Shown here: positions 8,583-16,017 of the stretch, piece by piece
Layout of the letters: the number at the start of each line of letters is the position of its first letter
Position numbering within the stretch: position 1 is the first letter of the stretch
Origin: Candidatus Udaeobacter sp.
Lineage (GTDB): Bacteria; Verrucomicrobiota; Verrucomicrobiia; Chthoniobacterales; UBA10450
Reading direction: 5' to 3'
DNA length: 37,921 bases
Assembly: GCA_013372845.1 (NCBI GenBank)
Contig: JAALOD010000013.1
Span: forward strand, 1-37,921
Translations under genes and position numbers: made by a program
The notes under the pieces: generated by a model
What the model was told of the DNA's origin: nothing
The model's input: the letters and a program-made list of their open reading frames with translations, nothing else
Database searches by the model: none

Positions 8583-9413
8583 ATGAAACGGAAGCCATTA
8601 CGCGTTGGGAAAGTCACAATTGGTGGCAAACGACCGGTATTCATCCTTGGCCCGTGCGTGATCGAGTCGGAGAAGTTTGTCCGGCGGATGGCGAAGAGGA
8701 TCGCTGAAATCTGTGCCTCCGAAGATATCGATTTCATTTTCAAGGCGTCATACGACAAAGCGAATCGAACCTCCGTGCGTTCCTTTCGTGGAATCGGTGT
8801 CCGCGAAGGATGTGAAATTCTTTCAGCCATCGGCCGGGACTTGAAAATCCCCGTCACAACGGATGTTCATTCGCCCGCCGAAGCCGAGATTGCCGGCGAA
8901 AAGATCGACATGTTACAAATTCCGGCGTTTCTTTGCAGGCAAACCGATCTGCTGCGCGCCGCCTCGGAAACGGGGCGCGCTGTCAACGTGAAGAAAGGTC
9001 AGTTTCTCGCGCCATGGGATGTGCGAAATATCGCCGAGAAATTGATTGCGTTTCGCAATGAGCAATTCTGTTTCACAGAGCGCGGCACTAGTTTCGGCTA
9101 TAACAACCTGGTTGCCGACATGCGTTCGCTCTACTGGCTGCGCGACGCCGGTTATCGCGTGATTTTTGACGCGACCCATTCGGTCCAGCGGCCGGGCGGA
9201 GCAGGGGACTCTACATCGGGCGATGGTGTTTTGGCGCCGGCGCTGGCCAGAGCGGCCATGGCAACCGGATGCGACGGAATCTTCATGGAGGTGCACGAAA
9301 GCCCCGCGCGGGCGTTATCAGACGGGCCGAATCAGATTCCCCTAAAGGATTTGCCGAAGCACCTGCGCATGTTAAAGGCTATTCATGCTGCCGTCTCAGG
9401 TAGGGGCGATTGA
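8583..9413 (+). CDS. kdsA: 3-deoxy-8-phosphooctulonate synthase
   Basis: Condenses arabinose 5-phosphate with phosphoenolpyruvate to KDO 8-phosphate, the precursor of the inner-core sugar of LPS. The 276-aa protein carries FKASYDKANRTS, FRGIG, DATHSVQRPGG and MEVHESP. The start of the barrel reads LGPCVIES with Cys25 where the E. coli enzyme has Asn, so it belongs to the metal-dependent class; the expected His, Glu and Asp ligands are in DATHS, MEVHE and LSDGP. Its last codons overlap a half-palindromic repeat. It leads the lpt genes and shares their pathway. Confidence 0.95.
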   Translation: MKRKPLRVGKVTIGGKRPVFILGPCVIESEKFVRRMAKRIAEICASEDIDFIFKASYDKANRTSVRSFRGIGVREGCEILSAIGRDLKIPVTTDVHSPAEAEIAGEKIDMLQIPAFLCRQTDLLRAASETGRAVNVKKGQFLAPWDVRNIAEKLIAFRNEQFCFTERGTSFGYNNLVADMRSLYWLRDAGYRVIFDATHSVQRPGGAGDSTSGDGVLAPALARAAMATGCDGIFMEVHESPARALSDGPNQIPLKDLPKHLRMLKAIHAAVSGRGD

Positions 9414-9425
9414 CCTCACTCGCCC
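9400..9425. repeat. single half-palindrome of the GTAGGGGCG family
   Basis: GTAGGGGCGATTGACCTCAC followed by TCGCCC. It supplies the last four codons and the stop of kdsA and covers the possible ATG leader of the next gene. It is nearly identical to the half-unit at 8533-8557, which flanks kdsA on the other side. Confidence 0.65.
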
Positions 9426-9456
9426 GGGTAACAAGGGTATTGCGTCGAGGGAACGA

Positions 9457-10017
9457 GTGGTTCCAGTGACCCCCTCTCATCTCCGCCGGGTGTTGTCGTT
9501 ATGGTTAGCGTCGGTCTTGATGTGCGCTGTCATAGCGGCACCTCAAGTATCCGGTCAATCGAAAGGTCGTAAAAAGAAGGCCGGCGCGTCAGCGACAGCG
9601 GGCGGGTCCCCGGGCGAACAGAGCTTGACGAACATTCCGCTGCCAATTGGGCACGAAGCCAAGGGCCTTGTATTGCCAGATTTTGATGGTGACGGTCGTC
9701 TAAGGGGAAAATTTGAAGCTGGGACGGCCCACCGGATTGATCAAGAACACGTAGGCTTTCAACATCTTAAAATTACAACCTACACTCCACAGAGTCAGCC
9801 CGACCTCCAAATCGACATGAGCACGTCGGTGCTCGACTTGAAGACCCGGATTCTGAGCTCGAAGGAGCGCACAACAATCCAACGGTCGGACTTCAACATC
9901 GTGGGCGATTCGGTGCAGTTCGACACGAACTCGAAGACCGGGCGATTGATCGGAAATGTCAAGATGGTGATCACTGACAAATCCCACCTGACTGCAAAAC
10001 CTGGCACCAGCGAATGA
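9457..10017 (+). CDS. lptC: LptC-like LPS export protein (periplasmic)
   Basis: Probable LptC, the membrane-tethered periplasmic partner that passes LPS from LptB2FG to LptA. The sequence is divergent; the assignment rests on an N-terminal hydrophobic anchor or signal (VLSLWLASVLMCAVIAA), a C-terminal region of beta-strand-like repeats (about 75-180: KGLVLPDFDGDGRLRGKFEA, DMSTSVLDLKTRIL, FNIVGDSVQFDTNSKTGRLI) typical of LptC/OstA folds, and the position directly before lptA and lptB. I choose GTG 9457, just after GAGGGA. An ATG at 9385 would overlap kdsA by 29 bases and add residues coded by a repeat. The stop overlaps lptA as ATGA. Confidence 0.75.
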   Translation: MVPVTPSHLRRVLSLWLASVLMCAVIAAPQVSGQSKGRKKKAGASATAGGSPGEQSLTNIPLPIGHEAKGLVLPDFDGDGRLRGKFEAGTAHRIDQEHVGFQHLKITTYTPQSQPDLQIDMSTSVLDLKTRILSSKERTTIQRSDFNIVGDSVQFDTNSKTGRLIGNVKMVITDKSHLTAKPGTSE

Positions 10018-10739
10018 AAAAACTGGCAGTTTTGGTCTTGGTTCTCGGATGTGCGTTCGGAATGCGCCTGGCGGCGCAGATCGCCGCCGCGCCAGCGGGA
10101 TCACCTGCGCAGGCGAACAAGGCTGAGAAGCCAAAAGACAAACAGAAAGCGAAAAACAAAGATAAAAAGAAAGAAGATAAATCATCTGGCACGAACTTAT
10201 TTGGCTCGAGCGCTGCGGGGCAGCAATCCGATCAACCGACTACAACGGAAATCTATGCGGATGAGGCTTTTTTTGATTCAACCAAGAACATGGGCATCTT
10301 TACCGGGCGTGTGAAGGTAGTCGATCCGCGTTTCAATCTGCAATCCGACAAACTGACAGTGTTTATTACAAAGGGACAAAACCAGAGCCTGGAAAAAGCC
10401 ATCGCAGAAGGCAATGTTGGGCTCGTGCGCGACCGACCCGCTGCGAATGGTGGACCTCCGACCCGCGCTGTTGGTCGATCCGATAAAGCCACCTATACAG
10501 CTGCTACAGGCGATGTTGAATTGGTGGGAACACCGCGGGTGCAAGAGGGACCCAACCTGCACGTGGCAACCAGTCCCGATACGGTCATGGTCGTCAGTCA
10601 GAATAGTCAGCTAAGGACGCACGGGCCCAGTCGCACCGAAATTGTCCAGCAGCCAGACGATGCAAAAAAAGGACAAGCAAAACCCTCCCAAACTCCGGCA
10701 GCCCAGGCTTCACCCGCTCCGTCTTTGCCAAAACCATGA
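10014..10739 (+). CDS. lptA: LptA/OstA-like periplasmic LPS transport protein
   Basis: Forms the periplasmic bridge for LPS between the two membranes. 241 aa: signal peptide (MKKLAVLVLVLGCAFGMRLAA), then a very Lys-rich low-complexity linker (about 35-62), then an OstA/LptA beta-jellyroll domain (about 80-200) with TTEIYADEAFFDSTKNMGIF, GRVKVVDPRFNLQSDKLTVF and ATYTAATGDVELVG, and finally a Pro/Ala/Lys tail. The domain is of LptA size; the charged linker and tail are additions not seen in E. coli LptA. ATGA overlaps on both sides tie it to lptC and lptB. Confidence 0.85.
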   Translation: MKKLAVLVLVLGCAFGMRLAAQIAAAPAGSPAQANKAEKPKDKQKAKNKDKKKEDKSSGTNLFGSSAAGQQSDQPTTTEIYADEAFFDSTKNMGIFTGRVKVVDPRFNLQSDKLTVFITKGQNQSLEKAIAEGNVGLVRDRPAANGGPPTRAVGRSDKATYTAATGDVELVGTPRVQEGPNLHVATSPDTVMVVSQNSQLRTHGPSRTEIVQQPDDAKKGQAKPSQTPAAQASPAPSLPKP

Positions 10740-11521
10740 TTAGCCAAGCTGCGCCTGTTTCTACTCCGAAAGCTCCGCCACCGATCACAACGAAAGCGGA
10801 GACGGTTCTAAGCACCGATCAACTGGTCAAGATCTACGGAGGCCGAGCGGTTGTGGACGGAATCAACATGCACGTTGGCGCCAGCGAGATTGTAGGACTA
10901 CTCGGACCGAACGGAGCAGGTAAGACAACGAGTTTTTACATGATTGTTGGTCTGGTCAGGCCGAACAGCGGTCGCGTGATTTTTTCGGACACCGATGTCA
11001 CCGACTATCCGATGTACAAGCGCGCGCGGCTTGGCATGGGTTATTTGCCTCAGGAAGAATCGATCTTTCGGAAAATGACGGTCGAACAAAACATCCTCGC
11101 CATTTTGGAAACGCTTCCGTTAAGCAAGGCCGAACGACGGAACCGTTGCGATCAACTGCTGCACCAGTTTGGCATTGAGCGGATCGCCAAAAATACTGCG
11201 CTTACCTTGAGTGGGGGGGAGAAACGGCGACTGACAATTGCGCGTTCGTTGGTGACACAGCCGAAGCTGTTGATGCTTGATGAGCCATTCAGCGGCGTTG
11301 ATCCCATCGCGGTGTACGATGTGCAGCAAATCATTGTAAATCTACGCAAGTTGGGGCTTGCGATCATGATTACTGATCACAACGTGCGTGAGACCCTTTC
11401 CATCGTGGACCGCGCGTATTTGATTTACGATGGCCGCGTTGAGAGCGAAGGCACAAAGGATTTTCTTATTGACGATCCCATCAGCCGTCAGCTTTATCTC
11501 GGCGAGCGCTTCAAGATGTGA
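10736..11521 (+). CDS. lptB: LPS export ABC transporter ATP-binding protein LptB
   Basis: ATPase that drives LPS extraction from the inner membrane with LptF and LptG (not in this window). 261 aa with Walker A GPNGAGKTT (Lys63), Q-loop LPQEESIF, signature LSGGEKRR, Walker B LLMLDEPF and switch His in TDHNV; the C-terminal RQLYLGERFKM is typical of LptB. About 25 extra Pro/Ala-rich residues precede the ATPase fold. Starts inside the lptA stop (ATGA), so expression is probably translationally coupled. Confidence 0.95.
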   Translation: MISQAAPVSTPKAPPPITTKAETVLSTDQLVKIYGGRAVVDGINMHVGASEIVGLLGPNGAGKTTSFYMIVGLVRPNSGRVIFSDTDVTDYPMYKRARLGMGYLPQEESIFRKMTVEQNILAILETLPLSKAERRNRCDQLLHQFGIERIAKNTALTLSGGEKRRLTIARSLVTQPKLLMLDEPFSGVDPIAVYDVQQIIVNLRKLGLAIMITDHNVRETLSIVDRAYLIYDGRVESEGTKDFLIDDPISRQLYLGERFKM

Positions 11522-11578
11522 CGGCAGTTCAGCGCTGTCACTCCGAGGTCCTTTCTCGCCATTCCGAAGCTCTCTTTC

Positions 11579-11672
11579 TGTCATTGCGACCGAAGTGGAG
11601 GAATCTCTAGCCGTCTCTGCGGCCGCTGGGCGGAAAATATCCAGAGATGTCTCGACTCCGCTCGACATGACA
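11579..11672. repeat. palindromic repeat (TGTCATTCCGAGCGAAG family)
   Basis: TGTCATTGCGACCGAAGTGG and AGGAATCTCT on the left mirror AGAGATGTCTCGACTCCGCT and CGACATGACA on the right. A degenerate start of a further copy (TGTCACTCCGAGGTC) lies at 11537. Same family as 28437-28521 and 36808-36901. It closes the lpt operon; whether it works as a terminator is not shown. Bases 11673-11800 hold nothing else I recognise. Confidence 0.75.
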
Positions 11673-11802
11673 CGGATGCGGAGCGCTTCACGGTGTGAGC
11701 ACAAATTGCCTACACACGAATGACGGACGTCAACCGACGAACCAAGCCTTAAATCACTAAATCTTTTCGTTGATCGGAAATAGAGATCCAGTAGGGTCCG
11801 TC

Positions 11803-11868
11803 CAAGGCAATGGAGTTTGCCGTCCCCTCTAAAAGACTGGGAAAACCGCGCGAGCTAATGACTCCTTC
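11803..11868 (+). ncRNA. fluoride riboswitch (crcB motif RNA)
   Basis: The aptamer core is recognisable: GGCAATGGAGTTTGCC (11806-11821) and AAAACCGCGCGAGCTAATGA (11842-11861) followed by CTCCTT. These match the crcB-motif consensus (GGCxAUGGAGUU.CGCC ... GCUAAUGACUCCU). Between them lies a small extra hairpin (CCCTCT-aaa-AGACTGGG). GGAGT at 11812-11816 can pair with ACTCC at 11861-11865, as expected for the folded aptamer. It sits directly upstream of a fluoride channel gene, the usual target, so it should raise crcB expression when fluoride is present. Confidence 0.9.
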
Positions 11869-11881
11869 GAACGGAAGGAGT
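11861..11881 (+). promoter_or_regulatory. expression platform: hairpin that can mask the crcB ribosome-binding site
   Basis: ACTCCTT (11861-11867) is perfectly complementary to AAGGAGT (11875-11881) across a 7-base loop. AAGGAG is the crcB ribosome-binding site, 8 bases before ATG 11889. Because ACTCC is also the 3' strand of the aptamer, the two pairings exclude each other. With fluoride the site would be free; without it, masked. This is translational control by inference from complementarity. Confidence 0.75.
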
Positions 11882-11888
11882 TTCTTTG

Positions 11889-12278
11889 ATGCTCGATTAT
11901 ATCTTGGTAATGGCAGGCGGAGCACTTGGGACCGGAGCGCGATTCTGGGTTTCGGGAGTTGTTGCTGAACGGGGCGGGGAGCTTTTTCCTCTGGGCACAC
12001 TCGTCGTGAATGTTACCGGATCCTTCGCTATCGGGTTCTTTGCCGCTTTCACGGACCCGGAGGGGGCGTTTCTTGCGTCGCCGCGGCTTCGTCAATTTTT
12101 CATGATCGGCGTGTGCGGCGGTTACACGACGTTTTCATCCTTCAGTCTGCAAACACTCGATCTCGTTCGGGATGGAGACTGGTTCAAGGCCGGCCTGAAT
12201 ACACTGCTCTCATTTGTTTGCTGTCTTACTGCCGTATGGCTGGGACGCATTCTTGCTCTCGCAATTTTGCCGAAATAA
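11889..12278 (+). CDS. crcB: fluoride ion channel CrcB/Fluc
   Basis: Exports fluoride passively across the inner membrane as a dual-topology dimer. 129 aa with four membrane helices and the family motifs GGALGTGARFWVSG, GTLVVNVTGSFAIGFF (the conserved Asn) and GGYTTFSSFS (the TTFS/TSF pore and sodium-site motif). ATG 11889 follows AAGGAG with ideal spacing; a TTG one codon earlier is not needed. Controlled by the upstream fluoride riboswitch. The next gene, DUF190, starts nine bases after the stop. Confidence 0.95.
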   Translation: MLDYILVMAGGALGTGARFWVSGVVAERGGELFPLGTLVVNVTGSFAIGFFAAFTDPEGAFLASPRLRQFFMIGVCGGYTTFSSFSLQTLDLVRDGDWFKAGLNTLLSFVCCLTAVWLGRILALAILPK

Positions 12279-12287
12279 AAACAAGTT

Positions 12288-12629
12288 ATGCACCTTCCTG
12301 AAGACGCCGTCCTCCTGCGGATTTTTATTGGCGAAAGTGATCGTTACCAGCATCAACCGCTGTACCAGGCGATCGTGTTGAAAGCACGCGAACTGGAGCT
12401 GGCGGGCGCGACCGTACTGCGCGGACCGATGGGGTTTGGAAAATCAAGTCACCTGCACACCGCGAAAATCCTTCGCTTGTCCATGGACCTTCCAATTGTG
12501 ATCGAAATCGTGGACACCGAAGAAAAGGTCAATGCATTCCTTCCCGTGCTTGATGAAATGATGGGGGGCGGCCTTGTCACGCTCGAAAGGGCGAAAGTGA
12601 TCCGCTATCAAGATCAGGGAAAAAGATAA
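12288..12629 (+). CDS. DUF190 family protein (PII-like fold)
   Basis: 113 aa of the DUF190 family, small PII-like proteins often found next to or fused with CrcB. Conserved features: LLRIFIGESDRY at the start, YQAIVLKARELELAGATVLRG, the glycine stretch GPMGFGKSSHLHTAKIL, and LPIVIEIVDTEEKV. Nine bases after crcB and probably in the same fluoride-induced transcript. A regulatory or nucleotide-sensing role for the channel is a reasonable guess, but no function is established. Confidence 0.85.
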   Translation: MHLPEDAVLLRIFIGESDRYQHQPLYQAIVLKARELELAGATVLRGPMGFGKSSHLHTAKILRLSMDLPIVIEIVDTEEKVNAFLPVLDEMMGGGLVTLERAKVIRYQDQGKR

Positions 12630-12662
12630 CCTACAGCTGTTTCGCCTGGAATCTTCGCGCTC

Positions 12663-12698
12663 TTGAAGAAGCAGCGTCGAGTGTGTGATACGATGCAT
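12663..12698 (+). promoter_or_regulatory. possible sigma70-type promoter upstream of hprK
   Basis: TTGAAG (12663-12668), a 17-base spacer, then TGATAC (12686-12691). The spacing is right and the boxes are close to consensus. It would drive hprK-ptsH-ptsI separately from crcB. Judged by eye only. Confidence 0.3.
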
Positions 12699-12838
12699 GT
12701 TGGAAATTGCGCGTTATTCACGCTAGAAGTTAATCATGGCGGAACAACGCGGACCCAGACGATCACGTCTCCAAGCGATCAGCGGAAAAGCGTTCCGGTT
12801 GTTACGTCGACAGCTTTTATAATTCGCACGCCGAGAAG

Positions 12839-13732
12839 TTGCAGATGAAGCTGGAAGGGCCGCCAGTTGGGTTCCATCGGAAAATTCGCGAGCCCACCAT
12901 CAATCGCCCCGGCCTCGCGCTATCGGGCTTTTACACCTACTTCGCCGAGAAGCGCGTGCAGGTGCTGGGTGCGGCTGAGCATTCCTATCTGAAAAGTTTG
13001 CCTTCAAAACTGCGCACCAGGCGATTTCGAAAATTATGCGAGCGCAAAATCCCCTGTCTGGTGATGTCGCGCGGGTTCCATCTTGCGCCGGAGTTGCTGT
13101 CTGTTACAGCCGAGGCAAAAATCGCGGTGTTTCGCACCCCGATGATTACCATGAAGTTCATTAATGCGGCGACGATCGCGCTGGAGATGGATTTTTCTCC
13201 CACAGTGACCGAATTCGGTAGCATGGTGGACATCCTTGGTGTGGGCGTCTTGATTCGCGGCGCGAGCGGAATTGGCAAAAGCGAATGCGTTCTGGGTCTG
13301 ATTGAGCGCGGCTACAGTCTCGTGGCCGATGATGTGACCCGAATTACTTCACTCGAAGGCCGCGAGCTGATGGCAACAGCGCCCGAATTGACTCGCAATC
13401 ACATGGAGGTGCGCGGTATTGGCATTATTGATGTGGCGAAGGTTTTTGGCATTGGCAGCATTCGAATCGAGAAGCGTCTCGATCTGGTGGTCACGCTCAA
13501 GGAGTGGCACGACGTGGAAGAGGTCGACCGAATCGGGTTGGATCGGGAATTTTATGAAATCCTTGGACTACCGGTGCCGCATGTGACCATTCCGGTAAGG
13601 CCCGGCCGGGACATGGCGCGGCTGATTGAAGTCGCGGCGATGGATGAGAAATTGAAGGGCCTGGGTCAGAACAGTGCAGTCGATTTCAACGCCAGATTGC
13701 TCAGTTTGATGGAGCGGAAGGGAGCTGTGTAA
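12839..13732 (+). CDS. hprK: HPr kinase/phosphorylase, apparently missing its first codons by a frame break
   Basis: Phosphorylates and dephosphorylates a Ser of HPr in response to metabolites. The 297-aa frame has the N-terminal domain (about 3-115), Walker A GASGIGKSE (141-149), Asp164-Asp165 in VADDVTRI, and the signature EVRGIGIIDVAKVFGIG. Two oddities. Homology continues upstream of the only start codons (TTG 12839, ATG 12845): in frame as VDSFYNSHAEK, and before that in another frame as KSVPVVT, so one base appears to be missing near 12807. Also, the catalytic His (HG in the usual xHGxxVDxxGVGVL) is replaced by Phe126 in EFGSMVDILGVGVL. It may be impaired or altered. The stop overlaps the ptsH ATG (TAATG). 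Confidence 0.85.
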   Translation: MQMKLEGPPVGFHRKIREPTINRPGLALSGFYTYFAEKRVQVLGAAEHSYLKSLPSKLRTRRFRKLCERKIPCLVMSRGFHLAPELLSVTAEAKIAVFRTPMITMKFINAATIALEMDFSPTVTEFGSMVDILGVGVLIRGASGIGKSECVLGLIERGYSLVADDVTRITSLEGRELMATAPELTRNHMEVRGIGIIDVAKVFGIGSIRIEKRLDLVVTLKEWHDVEEVDRIGLDREFYEILGLPVPHVTIPVRPGRDMARLIEVAAMDEKLKGLGQNSAVDFNARLLSLMERKGAV

Positions 13733-14043
13733 TGGGCTTGCTGTATAGAAAAGCGGGTCGCGCAGAGCGTGCTCGGAAGATTGAAAAAGATCTCTCGATC
13801 CCTAATCGGCTGGGACTCCATGCACGACCCGCGGCAATGTTCGTGAGGATTGCGAGTCGTTACCGCTCGGAAATCTGGGTGTCGAAGGAAGGCGAAGAGG
13901 TAAATGGCAAAAGCATCATGGGGCTGATGATGCTCGCCGCTGGCCAGGGATCGAAGCTGCACATCCGTTGTGAGGGCCCCGACGCCGACAAGGCGATGGA
14001 AGAAATCGAGGCGTTGGTCAAGGCGGGTTTTAACGAGGACTGA
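13732..14043 (+). CDS. ptsH: phosphocarrier protein HPr
   Basis: Receives phosphate from Enzyme I on His and can be phosphorylated by HprK on Ser. His30 lies in NRLGLHARPA and Ser61 in VNGKSIMGLMML, both well conserved. The 103-aa protein has about 18 extra basic residues (MGLLYRKAGRAERARKIE) before the usual start, longer than typical 85-90 aa HPr. It overlaps hprK (TAATG). No Enzyme II components are present, so its targets are probably regulatory. Confidence 0.95.
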   Translation: MGLLYRKAGRAERARKIEKDLSIPNRLGLHARPAAMFVRIASRYRSEIWVSKEGEEVNGKSIMGLMMLAAGQGSKLHIRCEGPDADKAMEEIEALVKAGFNED

Positions 14044-14047
14044 TTCG

Positions 14048-14083
14048 TCCCACTTGTCTCATACGTCGCATGCGACTGATGGG
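14048..14083. repeat. short palindrome between ptsH and ptsI
   Basis: TCCCACTTGTC and GACTGATGGGAC flank a perfect 12-base palindrome GTCGCATGCGAC. The rest of the spacer to 14154 shows no clear gene or terminator. It may lower read-through between ptsH and ptsI or simply be another repeat. Confidence 0.4.
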
Positions 14084-14154
14084 ACCTTTGCAACACGCGG
14101 GGAGGGCCACGCGGAACTCGCATTGTTTGACATCTGCTTTACTCTGGCAGGTGC

Positions 14155-15921
14155 ATGAGCGACAGCGCGCGTCAGGAAATCCGATTTGAAGGAGTAGGCG
14201 TTTCTCCGGGAATGGCCTGTGCCAAGATTCATGTGGTGCGCGATGACTTGGATGACGTCGCGCGTTACCGCATCGCGCCCTCTCAGGTTCCAGACGAAAT
14301 AGGGCGGTTTGAGACGGCGCTAATTCAAACGCGCATGCAGATTTTGGAAATGCAGCAGCGCATTGCAGAATCCATCGGCGCGAAAGACGCGGCCATTTTC
14401 GATGCGCATCTGCTCGTCGTCGAGGATCGCACGTTGATCGACGAAGTGCTGCGGAAACTGGAAACCGATCTGTTCAATGTGGAATGGGTCTTTCAGGAAG
14501 TCGCCACCCGTTACGCCGAGACACTGAACAAAATCGACGATCCCTATTTGCGAGAGCGTGCGCTGGACATTCAGGACGTGACAAAGCGGGTGATTCGCAA
14601 TCTGCAGGGCAAGGCTCCCAAGACGTTCCTCGCCCTGAGCGAAGAGCACATTCTTGTTGCGCACAATCTAACTCCTTCGGATACGGCCAGTATTAACCGG
14701 GCAAACGTGCTTGCGATCGCGACGGACCTGGGTAGCCGCACGTCGCACGCCGGAATTCTAGCGCGTTCGCTCAATATCCCAGCGGTAGTCGGATTGCACG
14801 ATATCACTACAAAGCTCGAGACAGGTCAACACGTGCTCGTTGATGGAAGCGATGGCCTGTTAATCGTTGATCCGGCGCCAGAAACAATCGCGCATTATGC
14901 AGAGATTGAATCAAGAAGAGCCAAAGTTACGGCACGACTGAAAGAACTGCGCACCACAAGATCGACCACGCGCGATGGCCGTCATATTGTGCTCTCGGCA
15001 AATATCGAACTTCCGGAAGACGTTGAGGCCGTCGCAGCCAATGGTGCGGAGGGCATTGGACTTTATCGCACGGAGTTTCTTTATTTAAATCGCACTACGC
15101 TGCCAACGGAGCACGAACAATTCGAAACGTATCGAAAAGTAGCGGAGCGCGTCCGGCCCGATCCGCTGATTATCCGAACGTTTGATCTTGGCGGCGACAA
15201 ACTCGCTCCAGGCACGGTAGATATCGCCGATGAGTTAAACCCTTTCCTTGGCTGGCGCGCAATCCGTCTTTGCCTGGAGAACATAGACATCTTTAAAACG
15301 CAGTTGCGCGCTGTTCTCCGTGCCAGCGCCGTTGGCAACATAAAAATCATGTTTCCCATGATCTCGGGCTTGGACGAATTGCGCCGTGCCAAGGCCGTGC
15401 TCGGCGAGTGCAGGGAAGAGCTGCGCCGGTCGGGCGTTCCTCTGGCGGAAAAGATCGATGTTGGCGCGATGATCGAGATCCCGAGCGCAGCCATCTGTGC
15501 CAACGTGCTCGCACCCGAGGTCGATTTTTTCAGTATTGGAACAAACGATCTGATCCAGTACGCGCTTGCAGTTGATCGAGTAAACGAAAAGCTCGCGCAC
15601 CTTTACGAGCCGACCCACCCGGCGGTACTTCGTTTGCTCAAAATGATCGCGGAGGCGGCGCATGCCAACAACATCTGGGTAGGAGTTTGCGGAGAAATGG
15701 CGGGAGATGTGGCGCTCGTCCCGCTGTTGCTCGGTCTCGGCATGGACGAGCTGAGCGCGGGCGCGACGCTGGTTCCGCGAGTTAAACGCGCGGTGCAAAG
15801 TCTGACGATTCCCGAGTGCCGCGAGCTGGTCGCGGAAACGCTGAAGCTCAATACTGCGTCAGAGATTCTGGCGCGCTGCCTGGAATTAGCGGATAAACGC
15901 TACGGTGATTTACTGGGGTGA
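14155..15921 (+). CDS. ptsI: phosphoenolpyruvate-protein phosphotransferase (Enzyme I)
   Basis: Autophosphorylates with PEP and passes the phosphate to HPr. 588 aa with the phospho-histidine domain (His198 in GSRTSHAGILARS) and a PEP-binding TIM barrel with NGAEGIGLYRTEFLY, IRTFDLGGDK, GTNDLIQYALAVDR and the proton-donor Cys in VCGEMAGD. All catalytic parts are present. Together with hprK and ptsH it forms a phosphotransfer chain, but no sugar permease lies nearby. Confidence 0.96.
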   Translation: MSDSARQEIRFEGVGVSPGMACAKIHVVRDDLDDVARYRIAPSQVPDEIGRFETALIQTRMQILEMQQRIAESIGAKDAAIFDAHLLVVEDRTLIDEVLRKLETDLFNVEWVFQEVATRYAETLNKIDDPYLRERALDIQDVTKRVIRNLQGKAPKTFLALSEEHILVAHNLTPSDTASINRANVLAIATDLGSRTSHAGILARSLNIPAVVGLHDITTKLETGQHVLVDGSDGLLIVDPAPETIAHYAEIESRRAKVTARLKELRTTRSTTRDGRHIVLSANIELPEDVEAVAANGAEGIGLYRTEFLYLNRTTLPTEHEQFETYRKVAERVRPDPLIIRTFDLGGDKLAPGTVDIADELNPFLGWRAIRLCLENIDIFKTQLRAVLRASAVGNIKIMFPMISGLDELRRAKAVLGECREELRRSGVPLAEKIDVGAMIEIPSAAICANVLAPEVDFFSIGTNDLIQYALAVDRVNEKLAHLYEPTHPAVLRLLKMIAEAAHANNIWVGVCGEMAGDVALVPLLLGLGMDELSAGATLVPRVKRAVQSLTIPECRELVAETLKLNTASEILARCLELADKRYGDLLG

Positions 15922-16002
15922 TCCGTAATTCGTAACTGGTGATTCGTGATCCGGTTCTCGAATTTCGCTTTTCAAATTACGAATTACGAATCTCGAATGA
16001 GG
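15921..16002. repeat. AT-rich inverted repeat (CGTAATTCGTGATTCG family)
   Basis: GTGATCCGTAATTCGTAACT and GTGATTCGTGATCC on the left are complementary in part to AATTACGAATTACGAATCTC on the right. It separates the convergent ptsI and nuclease-family genes and could stop transcription from both sides. Confidence 0.55.
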
Positions 16003-16017
16003 TCTTTCGGTTCCTCG

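Noticed and set aside
12736-12822. Short peptide beginning MAEQRGPRRS upstream of hprK
   Set aside because: The frame ends after 28 codons and only its first residues look plausible as an hprK start; using it would need two frame changes.
14123-14155. Promoter with TTGACA at 14127 before ptsI
   Set aside because: No acceptable -10 box at the right distance; ptsI more likely shares the hprK-ptsH transcript.
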